Shown piece by piece: positions 1 to 8,764 of a stretch of 37,270 bases of DNA. The stretch is from assembly GCF_004827385.1 (NCBI RefSeq), contig NZ_SRXN01000051.1, forward strand, positions 1 to 37,270. Reading direction: 5' to 3'. The position numbers and the translations under genes are program-made. Each line of letters begins with the position of its first letter. The stretch's first letter is position 1. The notes under the pieces were generated by a model that was given only the letters and a program-made list of their open reading frames with translations, was not told the DNA's origin and ran no database searches. The DNA comes from Ensifer sp. MPMI2T (GTDB lineage: Bacteria; Pseudomonadota; Alphaproteobacteria; Rhizobiales; Rhizobiaceae).

Positions 1-141
1 GACACCAAGCCTGTTGCTGACCACTTCAGAAAGATCGACACCGACACATTGGTAGGGGTCATGAACGTACAGGGATACGACGGGCATTTCTTCTTCCAGC
101 TCGAGCGCGTCGCCGAGCCTGGCCCCTTGCCGCGCAGGTGA
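1..141 (+). CDS. DUF4334-type (GXWXG-like) protein, C-terminal end only
   Basis: The window opens inside a reading frame that runs 46 codons to a TGA at 139-141. The visible tail contains HFRKIDTDTLVGVMNVQG followed by a short aromatic strand (GHFFFQLER). This matches the C-terminal pattern of DUF4334 proteins, small beta-rich proteins of unknown biochemical function that usually carry a GXWXG domain in front. The N-terminal part lies outside the window, so that domain cannot be checked. The gene converges on a broken PIN-domain gene, whose stop is 19 bases downstream on the other strand. Family assignment is from pattern memory and is moderate. Confidence 0.6.
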   Translation, partial: DTKPVADHFRKIDTDTLVGVMNVQGYDGHFFFQLERVAEPGPLPRR

Positions 142-159
142 GGGCAGGGGCCTTCCAAC

Positions 160-690
160 CTAAAGCGAGAGGATGTGAGGCTTTGGACGTCCACGGTCCC
201 CGTAAGGCCGCTTGCCTCCATATCTAAGAGCAGAACGTCGGCGGTTTTTTCCGGCTTTCTGAAGCGCTCTCTCATGCGCCTAATCGCTGCTACCGCTGGG
301 TCGGCGGATGCCTTTGTCGCTGATACAATCACCTTGGATACCGGCAGATCGCTTCAAGGCTCAGCCGGCGGAGCAATTCCTCGGGGAAGTCTCTCAGATT
401 ATCGGTCCCGATTACCAGCGGCTTGTGTTTTCGGAGCGGCAGCAACTACATCCGCATCGTTTTGGTCGGGGAGACCCTCGCAAGCGGACAGAAACTGATC
501 AAAATCAACGACCATCGCTTCCTCGAATGCAGCCTCCATGCTTGCTCTTGCGCGCGATGCCCGTACGCCGGCACCAGCGGAGGCGGAAAAATTTCGCTTC
601 TGCAAGGGTCAGCAGCAAGTTTCGCTTTAGTGCACTTGTGAGTGTGCAGGCGTCGACAAAAGGCACTACCCCGTAGAAGGCTCCCGTGCA
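160..690 (-). pseudogene. PIN-domain (VapC-like) protein, frameshifted remnant
   Basis: Reading the minus strand across three frames gives an almost continuous PIN-domain protein. It starts near 690 with PFVDACTL (first catalytic Asp) and LLLTLAEAKFFRLRW. After a gap it resumes with AAFEEAMVVDFDQFLSACE and LPDQNDADVVAAA, and then shifts frame near 420 to VIGTDNLRDFPEELLRR (distal Asp). A further shift near 340 leads to a C-terminal helix (DPAVAAIRRMRERFRKPEK) and a stop at 160-162. PIN proteins are Mg-dependent ribonucleases, often toxins of toxin-antitoxin pairs. A helical stretch after the first beta-strand region is missing, and no continuous frame spans the gene, so it is dead. No antitoxin could be read in 691-983, which shows no supported gene. 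Confidence 0.65.
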
Positions 691-983
691 CCACGTATGG
701 AAGTCATCCCGTAGGCGCAAGCTCCTACCAAAGATAGCCGTTCCCGAGGGTTGTGTGCGGCCTCGACGCACAAGTCTCCGGAGCGGGCGTTGAAGCTCTC
801 CCGCGTCGGGCTCCTGCTGAAACCGGTGCTGGCTCATTGTTCGTTGGCACGGCCCTCATCGTTCAGATGAAGCGCGAAGCCGGTTGCACTCGGATCGCCC
901 AGTTCTGGGCGGAGGAATCCGCGTTAATTCGGCTGGCGAAAATGCTATTCTTTTTTGACGCGATCGAAATCTGGGGACGAGAT

Positions 984-1862
984 GTGCGCATCCGGTTATT
1001 TGGCGGTCTTGAAGTAACTACCGGAGAGGGCCGGCCCGTCCGATTCGCGACGCGCAAGGCTGCACTTCTCTTTGCCGTTCTGGTCCTGGCAGGTCTGCGG
1101 GCGTATGACCTCGTTATGCGGGCCTACCCGAACCTCTAGGGCCACAACAAGGATGCAAACAAACAGGCGATGGCGTTGCTCAAAGAGGCGATCAACGTGG
1201 ACCCGGGCTATGGCCGGGCGCATGCACTTCTCGCCTGGTGTCACGCGCTGAATGCCGCCTACTTATGGAATGGGGAACCAGAACGCGAGCTGGAGAGTGC
1301 TCTCAGCGGAGTCGGGGCTGCCGCGGGCTCTATCAACGATGATCCAACAGCGTTGACGGCCGCAGGCGGGGCGACAAGCATTTGCGGCGACCAGAGCCGC
1401 GCCACCGCCCTCATTGAAAAGGCGCTCAAGCTCGATACAAACAATGCCTGGGCGTGGGCGCGTTTTGGTTGGGTCGCGATTTACATGGATGACACCGATC
1501 GCGCAACGGAACGGTTTCAGCACGCGCTGATGCTTAGCCCAGCGGATCCATTTGCGTTTAACATGAGGCTGGGAATCGCTCAGTCGCTCGCCATCGGAGG
1601 CTCGCTTTCCCAAGCTATCGCAATCGTCCGGGAGGTCATCAACAGCCACCCTGAGGTGACTTGGTCGTATCGCTTGCTGGCTGCGTGGTCAGCAAGGAGC
1701 GGAGATCTCACGACCGCCCAATGGGCTTCCCAAAAGCTGCTTGCTGGCCAGCCGGACTTCACGATTGAGCGGTTTCGGGCGCTACCCTTGTTTCGAAATA
1801 TACGGCAGTGGGCAGACCAGAGCGCCGAGGCTTTGCGGATGGCGGGATTGCCTGAACGCTGA
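984..1862 (+). pseudogene. SARP-like BTAD/TPR regulator, copy 1 (internal deletion plus amber codon)
   Basis: A GTG at 984 begins VRIRLFGGLEV, the first strands of the winged-helix domain of SARP-like regulators. After about 38 codons the frame jumps straight to AYDLVMRAYPNL, which in the family lies after the TolB-N-like domain. Against copy 2 (2481-4447) about 1.1 kb is missing, in frame, near 1095. The next codon is TAG (1137-1139) where copy 2 has TGG (Trp). The rest (GHNKDANKQA to LPER, stop ending at 1862) is a well-conserved TPR tail. The product would have lost the BTAD and sensor domains. The TPR half alone could be translated from an ATG at 1170, but no clear ribosome site supports that. 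Confidence 0.85.
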
Positions 1863-1867
1863 CCAAT

Positions 1868-1885
1868 GCTTTCGCGTGAGAAAGC
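1868..1885 (+). terminator. Small hairpin after regulator copy 1
   Basis: GCTTTC and GAAAGC form a 6-bp stem with a 6-base loop five bases after the stop of copy 1. No T-run follows. A partly similar GC-rich stretch follows copy 2. The rest of 1886-2038 shows nothing. Confidence 0.25.
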
Positions 1886-2038
1886 GCTCTGCGGGCGACA
1901 CGGCAATGTACTTCAACGTCGATCTTTCCGGCTCCCATCCTTCGCGGACGAGTGGAAACTCGCCATCTGAATGGCCTTGGGCGAGAAGGCGCCACATTCC
2001 TGGCTTTGATCGGAATTGTCGCTGCGGCTGAGCGGCAG

Positions 2039-2293
2039 TCACCGCAGCGACATCAGGGTGCTCATTAGGCGGGCATCCACCTCCGCTTCCGGGCCCATAT
2101 GGATCAGCGACCGGTCGATGCCGGCATCGCTGAGTTGCTCTTCACTGAGCGCTCGCAGGATCTTCCTAGTCCGTGCCCGTCGTGCGTGCCGCTGGGCGAC
2201 GGTGAAACAGAAGGTCGCCTTGCTCGTCAATGACTCGACCAGTGTGCGAGTGAGGTTGCTCCTTTGTGCCGCGTAAGAGAGCGTGTTCGACAT
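2039..2293 (-). CDS. DUF1127 (YjiS-like) small protein
   Basis: An 84-residue protein with the DUF1127 core RKILRALSEEQLSDAGIDRS in its second half (residues about 46-65), a small arginine-rich helical motif common in alphaproteobacteria. The ATG at 2293 is chosen because GGGAG stands a few bases upstream on the minus strand; the frame extends further upstream but without family similarity. The N-terminal 40 residues are poorly conserved but Arg/Thr rich. Some DUF1127 proteins bind RNA or affect phosphate and nitrogen metabolism; the role of this one cannot be told. It converges on regulator copy 1, and its 3' end recurs after regulator copy 2. It therefore belongs to the duplicated segment. 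Confidence 0.8.
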   Translation of the reverse strand: MSNTLSYAAQRSNLTRTLVESLTSKATFCFTVAQRHARRARTRKILRALSEEQLSDAGIDRSLIHMGPEAEVDARLMSTLMSLR

Positions 2294-2480
2294 TGCAGAT
2301 CTCCCAAGCGGTATTGGCAGCTGAGTCTGCCAACGGGAGACAGTGTTCCACGCCTGCGTTTGCGCGCTGTGCAGATGCTCGTGAGCGTGGCGTGCAGACG
2401 CGCGAATTGGGCGTGAAATGCGCGTTAAATCGATCAACCGTCGGTGCTAAGCTGCTGTCTTAGTCTAAGAGTGGGCGCTC

Positions 2481-4447
2481 GTGCTGATCCGCCTGTTTGG
2501 AGGTCTGGAACTGCTGTCCCCGTCGGGTGAACCGATCCATCCGGTGACCCGCAAGGCCTCTTTGTTGCTCGCTGCTCTGGCAGTTCTCGAAGGAAAGGGG
2601 GCGCAGAGGGAGGTTTTGTGCGAGCTTTTCTGGCCGGAATCGTGCGGCTTCCCAGGCCCGAGGCAGCCTTCGGCAGGCTCTGGCCGCGATCCGACGAGTC
2701 GCAGCCGAGATGGGTGACGGTTCGCTGCGGCTCGACAGCGATACCGAAAGCGTGAGGCTGGTTGCAGACTCATCGAAAGTGGACGTCCAACTTTTTGAAC
2801 GGCTCACTCGACAACAGGACGTTGAGCATCTCGCAAGAGCGGCCGAGCTCTACCAAGGCGATCTCCTTGCGGCGATCGCCCTTCCTGCCCCGCTCGATCA
2901 ATGGTTCGCGCCGCATCAGCGCGCCCTGAGAGACAAGGCCTTGGTGCTCTGCGAGCAACTCAGCCAATTGGTCTCCAAGGAACAAGGAGTGGCGGCCAAG
3001 GCCTGTGAGGGCCTGGCCGAAAGGCTGCTCGCGGCCGATCCGACGGGTGAGGAAGCATATCGCGCCTTGATCCGGCTGCACCAGCTTCAGGGCCGGACGA
3101 ATGCGGCACTTCGGCAATTCGAGCGGTGCAAGGAGGCTTTGCTTCATGACCTCGGGGTTGAACCGGAGGCGCAGACTCGCGAGCTGATTGCACCCCAATC
3201 ACTCCCTCGCCAGGAAGCCCCGCACTCGCCGCCCGTAGACACCGCACCGCCGGTTTCGGCGCCCCGCCGTGACAAGGACCAGCCGTCGATCGTCGTGATG
3301 CCCTTCGACAACCTCAGCGGCGAGGGCGACGAATATTTCGTGGAAGGCGTTGTAGAGGAGATCACTGCCGCGCTCTCGTGCGTTCGGGACTTCTTTGTCA
3401 TCGCCCGCCAGTCTGCCTTCACCTACAAGGGACGCTTCGTCGACGTGCGTGAGGTCGGCAGGGAACTCGGCGTCAATTACGTGGTCGAAGGCACCGTTCG
3501 GCGGGGCGGCGACCGGCTGCGCATTTCCGTACAACTGATAGATGCCGAGACGCGGACACAACTGTGGTCCGAGCGCTACGAGGGCGCGATCGAGGACATT
3601 TTCGAGTTCCAGGACCGGATCGCCGCGCAGGTGGCCGGCGCCATCCATCCGGCCATCCGCGGTGCCGAGATCGAGTTGGCCAACCGCAAGCCGCCTCGTC
3701 ATGCGCGCCTATCCGAAGCTCTGGGGCCAAAACAAGGAGGACAACAAGCAGGCATTCGCGCTGCTCAAGGAGGCGATCGCGATCGACCCGACCTATGGTC
3801 GCGCGCATGCGCTTCTGGCATGGTGCCAGGCCCTGAATGTCACTTACGTATGGACCAAAACACCGGAGGAGGAGCTGCAGAATGCGCTCAGCGCCGTCGA
3901 TGCCGCGGCGGGCTTGATCGACGACGATCCCACCGCGCTGACTGCGGTCGGAGGGGCGCTAAGCCATTGCGGCGATCAGGAACGCGCGGCGGCTTTCCTG
4001 GAAAAGGCACTCGCGCTTGATCCCAACAATGCCTGGGCATGGACGCGGTTTGGCTGGGTTGGACTCTACATGGGAGAAATTGATCGCGCGACGGAGCGGT
4101 TCGAGCGGGCGCTGACGCTGAGCCCGGCGGATCCATTCGCATTTAACATGAGGATGGGCATCGCTCTGTCACTCGCCATGGCAGGCTCCCTTTCCAAGGC
4201 GCTGGCTGTCGTCCGTGAGGTCATCAACAAATACCCCGAAGTGACCTGGCCTTATCGCCATCTGGCCGCCTTGTCAGCGCTGAGTGGCGATCTCAAGACG
4301 GCGCGAAGGGCTGCCCAGAAGCTGCTCGTTGCCCAGCCGGACTTTACCATTGAGCGGTTCCGGGCGTTACCGACCGGTCAAAACATACCGCATTGGGTGG
4401 ACCAGATGTCCGAAGGCTTGAGGTTGGCAGGCGTGCCTGAACGCTGA
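2481..4447 (+). pseudogene. SARP-like BTAD/TPR regulator, copy 2 (two frameshifts)
   Basis: Starts with GTG at 2481 (MLIRLFGGLELLSPSGEPI). The frame slips near 2643, where a one-base net insertion separates FWPES from ASQARGSLRQALAAIRR. The second frame carries the BTAD domain (YQGDLLAAIALPAPLDQWF; LIRLHQLQGRTNAALRQFE) and the TolB-N-like domain (SIVVMPFDNLSGEGDEYFVE, NYVVEGTVRRGGDRLRISVQ). Near 3690 a short linker (SLDAYD-type) is lost and the frame slips again into RLVMRAYPKLWGQNK and the TPR tail, ending in LAGVPER. Each segment is clean, so the breaks look recent. The family is predicted to be DNA-binding regulators whose C-terminal half senses an unknown signal. The nucleotide tail is very similar to copy 1. 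Confidence 0.85.
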
Positions 4448-4613
4448 CCAATGCAACAGTTCCAGGATTTCGCAAAGCCCGCTTTCGCGCAAAGAAGCGC
4501 CGTTCGGGCAGCACGAGCCAATGTCACAAAAGGGTGGAATTCGGTCGTTGGTCTTTCTTACCGCAACGACGCGGTTGAGCCACATTGCAGACCTTTAATG
4601 TATAAGGTGGCGC

Positions 4614-4636
4614 TCACCGCAGCGACATTAGTGTGC
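4614..4636 (-). repeat. Relic of a duplicated DUF1127 3' end
   Basis: This 23-base stretch matches 2039-2061, the last codons and stop of the DUF1127 gene, with two mismatches. It lies 167 bases after the stop of regulator copy 2, close to the 177-base spacing seen after copy 1. On the minus strand it still reads TLMSLR and stop. It marks the duplicated unit as regulator plus convergent DUF1127 gene. The rest of 4448-4669 holds no gene. Confidence 0.6.
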
Positions 4637-4669
4637 GGCATTTCGAGTGGGCTACCAGGATCCGGCCCC

Positions 4670-5899
4670 CTATTCATAACGCAAGGCCTCGATCGGCGGC
4701 AGTCGAGACGCCCGGAGAGCCGGATAAAACCCGAACAAGACACCAACCAGAGCCGCGAAGCCGCTAGCCAGCAGGATGGGTTCGATCCTCAACGCCGTTC
4801 GCACGCCGAACACGATTTCGACGAGGGTCGCGCCCGTGACACCTACGAGAATGCCGATCATGCCGCCGAGCATCGCGAGCATCATCGCCTCCATCAGAAA
4901 CTGCGAGAGGATGTCCTTCGGCGCGGCTCCGATTGCGGCACGAATGCCGATCTCGCGCGTCCGTTCGGCGACCGACACGAGCATAATGTTCATAATGCCG
5001 ACGCCCCCGGTCAGCAGCGAGATTGACGCGACAGAAGCGAGCAGGATCGTAAGTGCCGATGAGGAAGCCTCCTGCAGTTTGCGGAACTCCGCCAAGTCAG
5101 TTATGCGGAAACTGTCCTCCTGCCCGGCCGCCAAACGGTGGCGATACCGCAGTGCTTCGCTGATATCTTCTTTTACTGGCTCTAGCGCAATCTCGGGTTC
5201 GACCTTCACCGCGATGCCGCTCACGGACTGCCACCGACCGGCTCGGCGGCCGAGCAGGTGATTGCGTGCAGCCTTCAGGGGCACGAGGACAATGTCGTCA
5301 AGGTCCGAGCCGTCCACCATCTCGCCCTTCGATTGGAGCACACCGATCACTCGAAAGCTCAGATGATTTACACGGATGTCGTGGCCTACCGGATCAATCC
5401 CGAAGAAAAGCTTGGTCGCCACGGTATCACCGAGGATGGCCGCTCTGGAGGCGTCTTCCATTTCGTCGAAGCCAAAGGACCGACCGCTGGCGATGTCCCA
5501 ATTCTTCACGTTCACGAAATCGCCGGTGACCCCCAGCACCGAAGTCGACCAGTTCCGGCCGCCCTGCACCAATTGCGCCCGCACACGGACAAAAGGCGTG
5601 GCCTTAATATGCGGGAACTCGCGGGCGAGCGCAGCGGCGTCTTCGTCTGTCAGCGACAGCCTCGTGCCAGCACCCATACTGACGCCGCTGACGACAGCGG
5701 AAGCCGGGTTGATGGTGAACGTGGTCGGGCCTAGTTTTTCGATATCCTCCCTAATCCTCTGCTGTGTCCCGGCCCCGATCGCAATCATGACAATCACCGA
5801 GGCGGTGCCAAAAACGATCCCGAGCGTCGTCAGGATGCTGCGCATCGTGTTGGCTCGGATGGCGCGCCAGGCTTCACGGACATTGAGGGCGGTTCTCAT
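4670..5899 (-). CDS. MacB-type ABC transporter permease (FtsX family)
   Basis: A 409-residue permease with the MacB periplasmic-core and FtsX layout. It has one membrane segment near residues 19-42 (SILTTLGIVFGTASVIVMIA), a large periplasmic domain to about 280, then three C-terminal membrane segments with the FtsX signature region AERTREIGIRAAIGA. MacB proteins do not carry substrate through the membrane but drive export from the periplasm by mechanotransmission. Unlike E. coli MacB the ATPase is a separate gene, as in Bacillus YknYZ. Its start overlaps the ATPase stop by four bases (5896-5899). It is the last gene of a three-gene minus-strand operon. The substrate is unknown; peptides, macrolides or lipidic molecules are typical. 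Confidence 0.92.
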   Translation of the reverse strand: MRTALNVREAWRAIRANTMRSILTTLGIVFGTASVIVMIAIGAGTQQRIREDIEKLGPTTFTINPASAVVSGVSMGAGTRLSLTDEDAAALAREFPHIKATPFVRVRAQLVQGGRNWSTSVLGVTGDFVNVKNWDIASGRSFGFDEMEDASRAAILGDTVATKLFFGIDPVGHDIRVNHLSFRVIGVLQSKGEMVDGSDLDDIVLVPLKAARNHLLGRRAGRWQSVSGIAVKVEPEIALEPVKEDISEALRYRHRLAAGQEDSFRITDLAEFRKLQEASSSALTILLASVASISLLTGGVGIMNIMLVSVAERTREIGIRAAIGAAPKDILSQFLMEAMMLAMLGGMIGILVGVTGATLVEIVFGVRTALRIEPILLASGFAALVGVLFGFYPALRASRLPPIEALRYE

Positions 5900-6609
5900 T
5901 GGGCCGCATCGAGCTGACCGCTCGTTGACGACGCATCAGAGATGATCCGTCCATCCTTCAACGTGAGAATGCGGCGCATAGAAGAGGCGACCGCAGGGTC
6001 ATGCGTGACAAGCAGCAGCGTGACGCCAGTTTCGTTGATATCGTGGAGCATGTTCAGAATCGTTCGGCTGACCGCGGTGTCGAGCGCGCCTGTTGGCTCG
6101 TCGGCCATGACAATTTTCGGCTTGTTGGCGAGCGCGCGGGCAATAGCGACCCGCTGCTGCTCGCCGCCAGACAACTGCGAGGGAAGATGGCTGGCCCTGT
6201 GGATGAGGCCGACGAGTTCGAGCAACTGCATGGCACGGTCGCGCCGGGCCGCGCGGCTCCAGCCGCCAGCATAGATCAGCGGTAGTTCAACATTCTCGAA
6301 GGCCGTCGCCCGCGCCAAGAGGTTGAAGTTCTGGAAGACGAAACCGAAGATCTGTCCGCGCAGGGCGGCCAACTGCGACATGGACAGGCTGCTGACGTCG
6401 GTGTTGTCGAGCATATAGGTGCCTGAGGACGGCACGTCGAGGCAGCCGAGGATGTTCAGCAGCGTCGATTTGCCCGAGCCGGACGGCCCCATGATTGCGA
6501 CCGCTTCGCCCTGCTCCACGCGGAGAGCGATGTCGATCAGCGCGTTCACATCGCCTCCTCCCATGGGATACCGCCGGGACAACTGCGAGGTTGAAATGAG
6601 CGGCCTCAC
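5896..6609 (-). CDS. MacB/LolD-type ABC transporter ATP-binding protein
   Basis: A 237-residue ATPase with every expected motif: Walker A GPSGSGKST (residues about 40-48), Q-loop in FVFQNFNLL, signature LSGGEQQRVAIARAL, Walker B IVMADEPTGALD and switch His in LLVTHDP. This is the MacB/LolD/YknY branch, which powers FtsX-type permeases. It overlaps the adaptor upstream (6606-6609) and the permease downstream by four bases each, so the three are translationally coupled. The product works as a dimer at the inner face of the membrane with the permease encoded next. Confidence 0.95.
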   Translation of the reverse strand: MRPLISTSQLSRRYPMGGGDVNALIDIALRVEQGEAVAIMGPSGSGKSTLLNILGCLDVPSSGTYMLDNTDVSSLSMSQLAALRGQIFGFVFQNFNLLARATAFENVELPLIYAGGWSRAARRDRAMQLLELVGLIHRASHLPSQLSGGEQQRVAIARALANKPKIVMADEPTGALDTAVSRTILNMLHDINETGVTLLLVTHDPAVASSMRRILTLKDGRIISDASSTSGQLDAAQ

Positions 6610-7913
6610 TGGAACACCCCGATGAGGCGCTTTGCCGCCGACTCTTTGCGCGCGACGGGGCGAACGCCGACCGCAACCAGGTCTCCCGGCTCAACCTCCT
6701 CGCCGATGATTTCGATCATGTCGCCGTCCGTCACCCCCAGCTTCACGTCTACGGGCTTCAACTCGCCGGCCCTTTCGAGCCACAGCACCGCAGCGTCCCG
6801 TACAGGCCTTGGTCCTGACTGCCGGAAGCGGATGGCCGCGGTCGGCGTTTTGAGGACTTCGTTGCGCTCGGTGACGATGACGCGGGCGGTAGCGGTCAGG
6901 CCCGGCAGCAGCATGAGGTCGGGATTCGGTGCCTTCACGACAACGGTGTAGGTAACCACATTCTGCGACGTGGTGGGAGAGAGACGGACCTGCTCCACGC
7001 TGCCTCCGAAGCTCCGTCCAGGGTAGGCATCGACGGTGAATTCGACGCGTAGGCCAGGGCTAATGCGGCCGATCGCCGACTCGTCGATCAACATATTGAC
7101 CTGCATGTCGCGCAGGTCCTTGGCGATTGTGAATAGCGTCGGAGCTTGCAGGCTCGCAGCGACAATCTGGCCGACTTCGATGCTTCTGTCGACGACCACC
7201 CCATCGACGGGCGATTGGATGCGCGTACGCTCCAGATTGGTTCGCGCTTGTTTCAGGGCCGCATTCGTCCGTCGAACACTTGAACGGGCTTCCAGCAACT
7301 GCGCGTCTGCCAGGCGCTTTGCAGTTTCCGCCTTGTCGCGTTCGACAAGGGAGCCCGCACCGCTACGATGGAGACTGTTGCGGCGCTTGAGCTCCGCCGC
7401 GGCTTCTTGAGCCGCGACCTCTGCCTTCAGAAGCGCTGCGCCTGCCATGTCGACTTCCGCCCGAGCCTGCTCGACGGCGATTTGGAAAGTGGTTGCGTCC
7501 AACGTGGCGATGACATCGCCGCGCCGGACGGTCGCGTTGAAACCGGCTAGTATTTGATCGATCTGTCCGGAAATCTGCGTACTGACGGCCACCGTGGCCA
7601 CAGGCGTAAGCTGTCCGGTGGCGGTGACGGTGGAAACAAGATCACCGCGTTCGACGGTGGCGAAACGGTAGACCTTCTCTTGCGTCGGCGAAGCATCGCT
7701 CACCCAGGTGACGGATGCCGCTGCCGCCGCAAGCTTCGAGTGGATCGCCGACAACTCATCGGCGATCCACTCCGGAGAGACTTGCGCAAGTCTGGCGTTA
7801 ACCGCAGATTGCTGCTCGGTTATCCACTCACCGACGCCTGCGTTGGGCACCACAGCGGCAGCGGACAACGATCCGATCGAGACGATAGCGCCTAATAGCA
7901 CCCACCTACCCAT
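6606..7913 (-). CDS. MacA-type periplasmic adaptor (HlyD/RND family)
   Basis: A 435-residue membrane-fusion protein. It has an N-terminal membrane anchor (residues about 3-24, LLGAIVSIGSLSAAAVV). A first lipoyl half follows (VSTQISGQIDQILAGFNATV), then a long alpha-helical hairpin (residues about 150-225, rich in Ala/Glu/Arg), the second lipoyl half (IQSPVDGVVVDRSIEVGQIV), the beta-barrel and the membrane-proximal domain. It should bridge the FtsX permease to an outer-membrane channel; no TolC-like gene is in this window. Residues about 25-70, before the first conserved strand, form an extra stretch. It contains a near-repeat (PEWIADELSAIHSK), whose DNA is a perfect palindrome at 7738-7772. 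First gene of the operon. Confidence 0.92.
   Translation of the reverse strand: MGRWVLLGAIVSIGSLSAAAVVPNAGVGEWITEQQSAVNARLAQVSPEWIADELSAIHSKLAAAAASVTWVSDASPTQEKVYRFATVERGDLVSTVTATGQLTPVATVAVSTQISGQIDQILAGFNATVRRGDVIATLDATTFQIAVEQARAEVDMAGAALLKAEVAAQEAAAELKRRNSLHRSGAGSLVERDKAETAKRLADAQLLEARSSVRRTNAALKQARTNLERTRIQSPVDGVVVDRSIEVGQIVAASLQAPTLFTIAKDLRDMQVNMLIDESAIGRISPGLRVEFTVDAYPGRSFGGSVEQVRLSPTTSQNVVTYTVVVKAPNPDLMLLPGLTATARVIVTERNEVLKTPTAAIRFRQSGPRPVRDAAVLWLERAGELKPVDVKLGVTDGDMIEIIGEEVEPGDLVAVGVRPVARKESAAKRLIGVFQ
7738..7772. repeat. Perfect 14-bp inverted repeat inside macA-like gene
   Basis: GAGTGGATCGCCGA (7738-7751) and its exact reverse complement (7759-7772) flank a 7-base spacer CAACTCA. 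It sits about 50 codons into the adaptor coding sequence and would fold into a strong hairpin in the mRNA (or a cruciform in DNA). The encoded residues are part of a stretch not conserved in the adaptor family. Confidence 0.9.
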
Positions 7914-7986
7914 ACTCGTTCATCCCTATGAGCTGGCTCCCGAAATTCAGGAGAGGCGATTGGAACGCTCGTCGGGTTACGTCGTG

Positions 7987-8265
7987 TCACGCCGGTTCGC
8001 ACTGGCTATCGTCAACCTGCACCTCGTCGGTGATCGTCGTCGTGGTAAACGTTCCGCGGGTATTTCCGGTCTGAGTATGCGTCCACGTGAAAGTGTCGAT
8101 CCTTACCGTAGATTGGAAACATTCTTTCACATTGCCGCTTTTGCCTGCTGTCACTGCTCGGAATTGAGTTTCTGTCACCGAACTAGTTAATACCGGCTCC
8201 CAAGCAGCAAAGGCCGTTCCAGTGGCTACCGTAAACATCGAAACGGCGAGTAGGATCTTCTTCAT
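7987..8265 (-). CDS. Small exported protein of unknown function
   Basis: A 92-residue protein starting at ATG 8265, preceded by GGAGG at a good distance. It begins with a clear Sec signal peptide (MKKILLAVSMFTVATGTAFA, cleavage likely after AFA-A). The mature 71 residues are Thr-rich and probably beta (TFTWTHTQTGNTRGTF and a TTTTITDEV strand) and contain two Cys that could pair. I do not recognise the family. It lies 74 bases upstream of the efflux operon on the same strand and may share its transcript. Role could be cell-envelope, but nothing in the sequence says which. Confidence 0.7.
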   Translation of the reverse strand: MKKILLAVSMFTVATGTAFAAWEPVLTSSVTETQFRAVTAGKSGNVKECFQSTVRIDTFTWTHTQTGNTRGTFTTTTITDEVQVDDSQCEPA

Positions 8266-8764
8266 CTGCTTCACTCCTCCAGCTGGGGCGGATGCGACCG
8301 GCACTGTTTTCCGGGCAACCGCCCGTTGCGGCCGCCCTACGATTTTCCCGTCGTCGCAACGTTCGGCAGCCGAAAAAATTAAGCCTCCTGTATCCGACGA
8401 GTGGGCGCGCGTGTCTATTTGCACTCCGATAGTGTTTGAGGTTTCATTCGATAGTAACCGATGGATACACCGTTCGGGCCGCCGCCGTGTTGGCATCGCG
8501 CTTCGACATTGATGGCGGATAGGTCGGGCGGCGAAGCGCCGACTTGGAAGTCTTCTGCGCAACGGGTCGGATGAAAAACAGAGACGGCATGGAAGCGTTT
8601 CTTGCCGGGCATGGCTGAGCACGTTGGGGCGATTGCAAGTGTGATCCTCAACGCACTTGATCGACAACAACGCGCTCGCGAATACCTTCAGTGCCTCGAA
8701 TGGGATGCAGCTGTGTCCAGAGCCGCTCTGGCCTTCAGTAGCTGATTGAGACCGAACAAATTCT
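8266..8764. other. Intergenic stretch without a supported gene
   Basis: About 500 bases between the small exported protein and the LuxR-type regulator, both on the minus strand. Frames here are short and show no conserved motif. The promoter of the exported protein should lie close to 8270-8400. Nothing else can be supported. Confidence 0.5.

Noticed and set aside
175..498. Plus-strand frame opposite the PIN relic
   Set aside because: Low-complexity translation without motifs; the minus strand reads as a PIN protein.
753..983. Coding sequence upstream of the GTG of regulator copy 1 in the same frame
   Set aside because: No similarity to the family; the winged-helix domain begins right at the GTG at 984.
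4451..5026. Plus-strand frame of 191 codons overlapping the permease gene
   Set aside because: It is antisense to a well-conserved FtsX permease and has a charge-rich shadow composition.
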